Source of the DNA: Heterodera schachtii
Lineage: Eukaryota; Nematoda; Chromadorea; Rhabditida; Heteroderidae
DNA: 64,000 nt
Assembly (NCBI GenBank): GCA_023374025.1
Contig: SIJG01000069.1
Location: 10,814 to 74,813, forward strand
Direction: 5' to 3'
Position numbers and translations under genes: made by a program. Each line of letters begins with the position of its first letter. The stretch's first letter is position 1. Below are positions 56,945 to 64,000 of this stretch, one piece after another. The notes beneath the pieces are model-generated. The model worked only from the letters and a program-made list of their open reading frames with translations. It was not told where the DNA came from and did no database searches.

Positions 56945-58794
56945 TTAGTGGGATTGGATGATTAGCAAATTATCATTTATTTGTATAGAGCCCAGTAAAA
57001 AGATTTAGTTCGTAATGCATCCAGTACGTAGACAGACTCGAACTGAGAAATACTTATTGATAAGTTTTGAAAAGCAATTTTTAGAAATTAATTAAATTTC
57101 TCGAGTAGTGATACAAAATTTCTTACTTGGTGGTATGATTCTGTCTATTTTTTTGGTAAATTTTGCTAAAACATTGACTAAATCATTTAAAACGCGGTTT
57201 TATTCGTTTCAAATTTTTCTTATATAAAAAGTATATTCTTTAAAATTTTTTTGTTTTAATGGACCCAGTTCAAACTGCGTTTCTTTATTTTCTTTCATTA
57301 TTTATTTGTTTTTTTTTTTTTGAGTTTTTCGAATTTGGTTTTTTACTGCCTCGGCGTTTCAGTAACGGAATTTAAAAAAGACAAATGTTTAAAAAATGAT
57401 TAAAAACATGAAAAGATCTCATGCCAATTCTGCATTTAATTCACCTTTTTAGCTATTTTAAAAGTAAAGTTGACAAAGCATTTATTTATTCTGAAAACAT
57501 ATTTTTTAATGATTATTGGTGCCGGACTTATAGGCACAAAAGTTTTCAAATATACACAAAAATAGGCATGAAAAAGGTGACAAATGGCATGAAAGCAGTT
57601 CAAATAAACCAAGATTTTCTTTGGTGTAATTGATATTATTTGCTATTTATCAATTTTAAGGTTGGCTTTTTAGGTCTATTTTTCCTTTTATTTATTACAT
57701 TTTAATTAAGAATAAATACAGATTCAATTATTTATTCATTAAAATATAAAATTAAATTATTTTCAAAAAATATTTACGAGTTTTCGGTCCGAAATTATGT
57801 TAAATAAAAATTAGCTAAGCCTTATTTTATCTAAATATTAATAGATAAACAGATTTATGTGATTTGGCAATTCTTCCAGCGTTTAATACTTGGGCTTCCG
57901 AAAAATTACTACCGAAAAGTGGTCATTAGGAAATTAAAAAAGCTTAAAAGAAATCTTCCTTTTGTCGGAATTCTAAACTTGACATCACATTTGGATTGGA
58001 ACCCTGGCCAAGATTCGGGGTTTTTCAAGCTTTTTAACATTTTATTTGGCTTTTTTATAAATTGCTTTCTTTGAAAGTGTTTATATTTCTTGTACATGTT
58101 GCAGTCGAGATTCAGAAAAAAGTAAAATTCATTCAATGTCAGCAAAATCGAATATTTAGCGAAGACGTAAAGCCATGATGAGCTTTTTGAGGAGAAATTA
58201 GATTTTGATCATGCATTCAGTACAGCCATTCAGTCCCCGTGTGTTTGGCGCATTTTTCTTCCAGGTCACGGGTTCTAAGGCTTTCAAACATGGTTTTTTT
58301 TATCAGTTTTTTGAATAGAAATAAATGCTGCGTCGTTTTTGGCCCTTTTTGGCATTTCATCCTAAAAATGCATGCCCATTTAAATAAATTCATTCAAACC
58401 TAAAAATTGATATTTTGTGGATTTCGGAAATTGGCTACTCGAGATAATTTTCACCAAAAATAGACACTTTTGTGTACTTAAAAATTCCATTTATAAAATT
58501 TTATTGACTAATTATTTTTCAGATTTACGACCAATTTTTTATTTCTAAGTGTTCTGCTGTTTCTCCATTGTTCCGATCGTTTCTTTGTATTCCTTTTTTT
58601 GGTGACAAAATTAAGGCAAATTTTAAATTCTAAGCGGATATTTAAATTCCATAATTTGTTTTTTGCTCTAATTTTTCGTTTTTTTTTTTTTTTTGCTTTG
58701 TTTCAGATTTGGATTTATAAAATCTATTTTGTTCAGTGCTGCATTGACTGCTCCATTATTTCTTTGAATGCTAGTGCGTTTATTTTCAAAAATT
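56945..58794. other. No gene supported
   Basis: AT-rich. At 58140-58170 cgaatatttagcgaagacg resembles the SPRY SVFAKHS exon in reverse complement and is followed by ccatgatgagctttttgagg, so a small relic of the minus-strand SPRY unit lies here, upstream-to-downstream consistent with 58795. Confidence 0.4.
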
Positions 58795-58943
58795 GCTTAC
58801 CCAAACGTCGTACGTTCCTCGTGAAAAAAGAGCTGTCGAGTGGCCCAATGGATGCCCATTACTACGGTATCGCAAACACCGTAGGAGTATTCGTAATTTG
58901 TTCCTTTTTCTTTTCCGTTGCCCCAAATTTCACCATAACTTTC

Positions 58944-59352
58944 CGGTCTACGTCAGTTGGGCCCTCACGATTGGGCCCCCACGTTTGGGCCCCAGCATAT
59001 TTTTCCACTATAACTTTCTATAACTTTTTTCTTTGTAACCAAAATCCAATAAACTTGGTATCATTCGAAAGCTTAACATGTTTAGAAGCTTTTTCTAAGC
59101 TATTGCTTCGCGATTAGACAATTACCAAAAAAGTTATACATGAAAATTGCGAAAAAGTCGAAATTTTCAACTTTTTTCTCAATAAAATTTTTTCCTGGCT
59201 TGAAAAACTTTTCTCTTTTTTAGCAAGGCTAATAGAGCATGTTAAGAGCTTTCGAATGATACCAAGATTGTTGGATTTGGATGCCAAAGAAAAAAGCTTA
59301 AGTGGAAAAACATGCTGGGGCCCAAACGTGAGAGCCCAACTGACGGGTTCCG
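58944..59352. mobile_element. Foldback MITE, CAGTTGGGCC family
   Basis: Exact 8-bp duplication taactttc (58936-58943 and 59353-59360). Ends cggtctacgtcagttgggcc and, inward from the right, cggaacccgtcagttgggct; then the palindromic ttgggcccc...gctggggccc and the aagcttaacatg/catgttaagagct foldback. Same family as 12510-12757. Confidence 0.9.
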
Positions 59353-60037
59353 TAACTTTCATATGCATAAATCGCTACCCGACATTTGAGGACTTGACAT
59401 TTGAGGACCCGACATTTGCGGATATTCCCGACATTTGAGGATATATACAATTTCAAAAAAAATAAATGAAATTAAGTCATTATAAAAAAGAGAAAAAGCC
59501 TTTCCCAAGGGCCAACGGGTGCAATGTGTCAAAAGCATTAAAGACAACCGAATAGAATAACTTAAATATTTTGACAGCACAAATAATGATTTCAAATTTG
59601 CTTTGGAGATTAACAGCCTTTTTCTTTCTTAATGATTTACAACTTTATCCTAATATTCAATTTGGAACACGATATAAATTATACCAGCTGGGAAGCCCCT
59701 GGCAATCTTTGATCATTTTGGATCGCATTTAACACAAAAAGTTTGTAAATTAAAATCTATTTAAAGATATATGAATTTTTTTGCCTTTCCCCACAAAAAA
59801 TGCCATTCATTAGTGATGTGAAAATCTTTTACTCCAAAAAGGTGAAAGCGAAATCAAGCCCTGCTAGAAACTGGAAGTCGTCATAAATCGAAAATTTTTG
59901 AACAAATAAAAAAATATAGTAAAATTTTAATAATTCATTGATTTTATGAAATTATTCTATTGCGATTTGTTAACAGATTTTGAGCAAATTTTTTCAAGAA
60001 AATAAAAATATGATTTAAAATTCCGGGTTGTTCTAAA

Positions 60038-61496
60038 AGGCTACCCGACATTTGAGGACTTGACATTTGAGGACCCGACATTTGAGGACCCGACATTTGA
60101 GGATCCCGACATTTGAGGACCCGACATTTGAGGATCCCGACATTTGAGGACACGACTTTTGAGGACCCGACATTTGAGGATATCCCCGACATTTGAGAAC
60201 CCGACTTTTGAGGACCCGACATTTTAGGACCCGACTTTTGAGGACCTGACATTTGAGGACATAAACATTTTCAAAAAAATTAAATGGAAATTTTATTTTA
60301 TATCTTTATAAATGAAGAAAATGCATTTTCCAAAGGCAAATGGGAGCAAATTTGGCAAAAAGTCTTTAAGGACAGCCGAATAACTCCAATCTTTCTTCTC
60401 CACGTACAGCATGTAGTATCAGGATGCTAAGATTTGAGTTTGAGTTTTTGTAATTATCTAACGCGTTGTATAACACGAAGTTCAAAGGGAAAAATCTTCT
60501 CATAAATGCTCGAAGACCCCCTTATTTCCGATTAACACCTGTAATCATCAAGAAAGCATTCTTCATGATTTGGGTCGCACAAACATTTAGCTTTAAGAAT
60601 GCAATTCTCCAGTGTACACTCCCTTGTATCGAATGAAAATTAATTAATCAAGCTATACTTTTCAATTATTGGACTCATCACTGTTCTAAAGAGACAAGAG
60701 CGAATTGCAGCTGATAAGCTGTAGCAGTATGAGTTGGACCCAAGTCAGGGGATAAGAATTCGAGAACGGAAAAAAACACACGACAGTGAATACATATTTT
60801 TAGCCTGGCTTCTCCATGCTTTAAATAGTAAGAAAAACATTTTCTTTTTAGTGTTTGCGAATAAAAATCGGGACTTATATTTACGTATTTTTGCATATTC
60901 GGAGTTTTTATAAATATTTAGGGATTTTCTTACATATTTGTACATATTTCGGATTTTTCATATATATTTTCATTTTTTACATATTTTGAAGATTTTTAGG
61001 GAATTTTTGGAAAATCCTAAAAATAAATCAAAAATTTCGGAAAATATTTTTGTACATTTCTTCATTTTTTACATAATACCAAAACGTAATTTTTAAAATA
61101 CTAAAAGGTGATTATGAGCCTATTTAAGTCATTTTTATGGCATTTTGTCCCTATTTCATTCTTTATACAGGATTTTTTTCCATAAAATAACCACTTGAAA
61201 AATTTATTTACGTATTTGGGTTTTTTGTACATATTTCGGGATTTTTCTTACATTTTTTTTTGAAAATGTCTATGTCCTCAAATGTCGGGTCCTCAAAAAT
61301 CGGGGATATCCTCAAATGTCGGATCCTCAAAAGTCGTGTCCTCAAATGTCGGGATCCTCAAATGTCGGGTCCTCAAATGTCGGGATCCTAAAATGTCGGG
61401 TCCTCAAATGTCGTGTCCTCAAATGTCGGGATCCTCAAATGTCGGGTCCTCAAATGTCGGGTCCTCAAATGTCAAATCCTCAAATGTCGCACCACG
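60038..61496. mobile_element. Second acatttgagga element nested in its relative
   Basis: Exact 8-bp duplication gttctaaa (60030-60037 and 61497-61504). Ends AGGCTACCCGACATTTGAGG and CGTGGTGCGACATTTGAGG. Long arrays of the word at both ends (60041-60262, 61268-61490) create several false open frames. Confidence 0.9.
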
Positions 61497-61805
61497 GTTC
61501 TAAAAACAAATCTTGTCTCTGTATGTTTTTTTCCTTTCTCGAATACTATCCCCTGAGAGTTGGTTCAACTCATTCAATCCGCTCTCCTTTCTTCAGAACA
61601 ATAATTAATGACTCTGATATTAAAAAGTATTATTAATTCATTCTTATTTAGTCTTGTTGTCCTAACAATGATTCCACATGTTAATAGAAAATAGGGGATC
61701 TTCATGAATTACCAAAACACAAGTACTATTTAATGAAGTAGTTAATCTTAAATTGTTTTTGAATTATGAAACTTTCCAAGAAATCAAAGATTGATAAGGA
61801 CTTAC

Positions 61806-61874
61806 TAGAGATGCGCCGTGACTGAAAAAACCCGTGAACCGTGAAACGTGACCGTGATTCACGGCGCATCTCTA
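61806..61874. mobile_element. 69-bp hAT-like miniature element
   Basis: Inverted ends TAGAGATGCGCCGTGA; flanks ggacttac (61798-61805) and gggcttac (61875-61882), 8 bp with one mismatch. The interior is only the words gtgaaccgtgaaacgtgacc. It lies inside the 59373-62131 element. Confidence 0.8.
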
Positions 61875-62160
61875 GGGCTTACCAGCATTTGGTTTACAAT
61901 TTATAATTTGCTTCCCTGGCCCTCGCCTCGGGAAAGGCTTTTTCTCTTTTTTCTAACGATATAAATAAAATTTTCATTTATTTTTTTTTGAAGTTGTGTA
62001 TATCCTCAAATGTCGGGTCCTCAAATGTCGGGAATATCCGCAAATGTCGGGTCCTCAAATGTCAAATCCTCAAATGTCGGGTCCTCAAAAGTCAGGTCCT
62101 CAAATGTCGGGTCCTCAAATGTCGCACCACGGCATAAATACCCTTTCCCATATGAATTGT

Positions 62161-62559
62161 GGCTACCCGACATTTGAGGACTTGACATTTGAGGACCCGA
62201 CATTTGAGGACCCGACTTTTGAAGACCCGACATTTGAGGATTTGACATTTGATGACACGACATTTGCGGATATTCCCGACATTTGAGGACCCGACATTTG
62301 CGGATATTCCCGACATTTGAGGACCCGACTTTTGAGGATCCGACATTTGAGGATATACACAATTTAAAAAAAAATTAATAAAAATTTTATTTATATCATT
62401 ATAAAAAATAGAAAAAGGCCTTTCCCAAGGGCCAACGGTGCAATGTGTCAAAAAGCATTAAGGACAAAATAATTTAAATATTTTGACAGCACAAATAATG
62501 AATTCAAATTTAATTTTGGAGATTAACAGTCTTTTTCTTTCTTAATGATTTACAAGTTA
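62161..62559. mobile_element. Third acatttgagga element, truncated by the LTR element
   Basis: Starts ggctacccgacatttgagga and repeats the word to about 62350, then follows the same body as the element at 59373 (aaaggcctttcccaagggcc ... cagcacaaataatg ... ttcttaatgatttacaa) until the alignment stops at 62559, where the LTR begins. Its other end must be beyond the window. Confidence 0.75.
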
Positions 62560-63291
62560 TGTTGCGACTGAACAACAGCCGCAACTGTCCGTGGAACGGA
62601 CAGAAAGGGGAGAAATGGACGAATGACGGCGAGAAGCAAAAAGAGGGCGCGCTAGCAAAGGGCGGGAAAAAATCGAGAAATGAAAGGGAGAAAATGGGGC
62701 GATTGGAATTGAAGGGCGAGGGGCACGTGCAAAGGCGAATTGGGGAGTGAAGAAAAAATGGACGTCACACCGTTTCCGTGCAAATGGCGCCCGAGGGAAT
62801 GCAAAAAGAGGTCATCTGCGGTGACGGAATGAGTGACAAACAAGTCCGAGGCGAACGACCAAAAGGAAAAATAATCATTTTGTGATCATTTGGCGAATTG
62901 TGAATTCGCTCTCCCCCCCCATTCATTGCCCGGACCCTTCCCCCAATTTGGTGCCTTCCCCCGTTGTGCCCTCCCCCGATTCCAGGCACTGTTCACCCCT
63001 AGGCATTCTCCCAATTTCCATGTGTTGCCCCCCCGTTCCATTTCTTGTTTAACCCCCCAATTTCCCACAATCCTTTGTGCCATTTCCTTTGTTCCCATTT
63101 CCCCTCTTTTTGCCATTTTCTCTGTCCCAACCCCCATTTCACACATTTTGATGTAAAAATTCGGTTTAATTACCCAAGTTTGAGGGCATAAATTGGTGGC
63201 ATTTTTTGTGTGAATTTTGGCGGCAATTTGTTGGAATTGGGCGGCAAATTTGGAAAAAATTTGGCAATTGTAGCAGCGACCAACTGCTACA
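62560..63291 (+). mobile_element. 5' LTR of a BEL/Pao-like retrotransposon
   Basis: Begins TGTTGCGACTGAACAACAG and ends ...CAACTGCTACA (TG...CA rule, 732 bp). The left boundary is supported independently: the paralogous element sequence at about 59640 continues without it. Three bases after the right boundary a primer-binding-type site follows. The long open frames inside (for example minus-strand 62886-63329 and plus-strand 62890-63156) are probably non-coding. The 3' LTR is outside the window. Confidence 0.75.
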
Positions 63292-63294
63292 AAG

Positions 63295-63312
63295 TGGCGA
63301 CCCTGGCACTGC
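63295..63312 (+). promoter_or_regulatory. Primer-binding site of the retrotransposon
   Basis: TGGCGACCCTGGCACTGC starts three bases after the LTR end. TGG followed by a tRNA 3'-end complement at this place is the standard minus-strand primer site; TGGCGACC-type sites are known in BEL/Pao elements. The tRNA is not identified here. Confidence 0.65.
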
Positions 63313-63446
63313 GGACGACGGCTTGACAACAGTTGGGCATTTGGAGTTGTAAGTGAAGTGAAAAAAAAAAAAATTTGAAATTAAATTTTGGAAAAGTTGG
63401 AAAAAGGGGTGTGGTAAGCAGACAGAAAATTGAAAATTGATTGGTT

Positions 63447-63845
63447 CCCCGGATTTTTTGTAATCCGAGGCGCCTCTTTTCAAAAGGTAAGGTTCCCCGG
63501 ATTTTTTGTAATCCGAGGCGCCTCTTGTTGAGAGTTAAGACTCCCGGATTTTTTGTAATCCGAGGCGTCTTTCCATAGCTCCGTTGGCCACTCGGGTTTT
63601 TCGTGACCCGAATCGCTTCCAATCCCAGGGTATAGACCTCGAGTTTTTTGTAACTCGTGGCCTAAAGCGCGTGTTCCCTTCGAAGTTGCCGATTCTTAGG
63701 AGCTCCTAGGCGTACGAGCTGTCCCTTGGATTTTTAGTGATCCAAGGCGTAGCACGTACGTTGAGAAAACACTTCGAGTTTTTTGTGACTCGAAGCGTTC
63801 CTTTTTCATACATTGCCAGCCTCTTGGGTTTTTCGTAACCCAAGT
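63447..63845 (+). repeat. Eight hairpins with a TTTNGT loop in the retrotransposon leader
   Basis: Hairpins centred at about 63458, 63506, 63553, 63601, 63648, 63735, 63783 and 63833. Loops: TTTTGT (five), TTTCGT (two), TTTAGT (one). Stems differ but stay complementary: CGGATT/AATCCG (three), TCGGGT/ACCCGA, CGAGTT/AACTCG, CTTGGAT/ATCCAAG, CTTCGAGT/ACTCGAAG, CTTGGGTT/AACCCAAG. Spacing is about 48 bp, with one double gap (63657-63720) that holds the loop-less palindrome cttaggagctcctagg. Most are followed by ggcg or a related gcg. Minus-strand open frames with repeated QKIRG/TKNP peptides are a by-product. Confidence 0.85.
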
Positions 63846-63934
63846 TGCTCTGCTCACGCACGGTCCATCACTTTGGCAAAAGCATAAGAAAAACAGGGCA
63901 ACGAATTCGGATTTTGAAGACACAAAATCGCAAA

Positions 63935-64000
63935 ATGTCAAGTCATTTGCGCACAAAAATTGCAACAGAGTTGAAAGCTCTGGAAAAGGCGAAAACAGCC
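63935..64000 (+). CDS. Start of the retrotransposon gag-like ORF (cut by window end)
   Basis: ATG at 63935 opens MSSHLRTKIATELKALEKAK TA up to the last base of the window. A lysine/leucine-rich helical start is usual for BEL/Pao gag proteins. The position after LTR, primer site and leader supports it; nothing more can be seen. Confidence 0.55.
   Translation, partial: MSSHLRTKIATELKALEKAKTA

Larger units (their letters stand above)
59373..62131. mobile_element. hAT-like element with acatttgagga words, carrying nested copies
   Basis: Exact 8-bp duplication gcataaat (59365-59372 and 62132-62139). Left end CGCTACCCGACATTTGAGG; right end, inward, CGTGGTGCGACATTTGAGG. The left end array (about 59375-59445) and right end array (about 61995-62130) consist of cgacatttgagga words. 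Inside are a relative of itself (60038-61496), a 69-bp element (61806-61874) and a shared AT-rich body with tttcccaagggccaacgg. Confidence 0.9.
58795..62160 (-). pseudogene. SPRY exon split by nested insertions
   Basis: The minus strand of 58795-58943 encodes the C-terminal half of a SPRY exon (close to the one at 32575-32740: GKEKGTNYEYS, GDTVG, RQLFF-like text). The exon continues at 59361-59372 and 62132-62160 (atatgcataaatacccttt, then catatgaatt), which are the codons for the conserved KGTYAYES region in the paralogue. The three pieces are separated by the insertions 58944-59352 and 59373-62131, and a further element starts at 62161. Confidence 0.75.

Noticed and set aside
59944..62451. 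Open frames with SSNVGSSNVG / PQMSGPQMSG peptides
   Set aside because: They are translations of the acatttgagga word arrays at transposon ends.
62886..63329. 147-codon minus-strand frame and 88-codon plus-strand proline-rich frame
   Set aside because: They lie inside the LTR, whose composition is GC-richer than its surroundings and so has few stops.
63166..63965. Minus-strand frames with repeated QKIRG and TKNPG peptides
   Set aside because: A by-product of the hairpin repeats; stems change in pairs, which fits structure better than a conserved peptide.

Overview
This window looks like AT-rich, intron-dense nuclear DNA of a plant-parasitic nematode, most probably a cyst nematode (Globodera or Heterodera type). 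The main reason is a large array of B30.2/SPRY-domain genes whose exons carry the hallmark cyst-nematode SPRYSEC/RBP-like strings (NYWDAN, SVFAKHPILLNNN, GTYAYES, GDTVGIG, RQIIFTKNGLRLG, ANFGPNFKFDL). Introns are short and AT-rich, with (t)ttcag or (t)taag acceptors and some GC-AG candidates. There are no bacterial-type operons, rRNAs or convincing tRNAs. The species call is inference; no search was possible.

Layout. 1-12252 (+): tandem SPRY units: the tail of one gene (11-144), a decayed unit (480-1590), one complete 11-exon gene (3378-5511, 394 aa predicted), a first-exon relic (about 6150-6440) and a unit (8548-12252) broken by a frameshift and by a transposon inside its SPRY exon. 12253-19084: decayed host genes (a protein kinase lacking its catalytic loop, 15625-16683; an unrecognised minus-strand gene, 17395-19084) and several transposons. 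20645-23402 and 32333-37347 (-): two related genes that combine a membrane segment, coiled coils and two SPRY domains in tandem, both with disabling lesions. 28822-31242 (+): a caspase-like pseudogene lacking its catalytic exon. 41344-43900 (-) and 45760-47575 (+): two further decayed SPRY loci in inverted orientation around a minus-strand single-pass membrane protein gene (44964-45491). 47971-56944 (+): a group of putative secreted-protein genes, including a complete 5-exon gene with a signal peptide (54191-55521) and a 47-aa secreted peptide (50361-50504). 58795-62160 (-): one SPRY exon split by a stack of nested insertions. 62560-64000 (+): the 5' end of a BEL/Pao-like LTR retrotransposon running off the window.

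Mobile DNA dominates the rest. At least a dozen hAT-like non-autonomous elements have 8-bp target-site duplications that can be read directly (exact in most, one mismatch in a few) and termini of the CAGGG or TAGNG type. One (40644-41335) still encodes the C-terminal hAT dimerisation domain. Many share a GC-rich palindromic core (arms CCGGCGGTGCC and GGCGCCGCCGG) and flanking text, yet each has its own private short word repeated in its ends. A second family (33924-34059, 39166-39900) has about 10-bp duplications. The most unusual signal is in the retrotransposon leader (63447-63845): eight hairpins at roughly 48-bp spacing with a conserved TTTNGT hexaloop and covarying stems.
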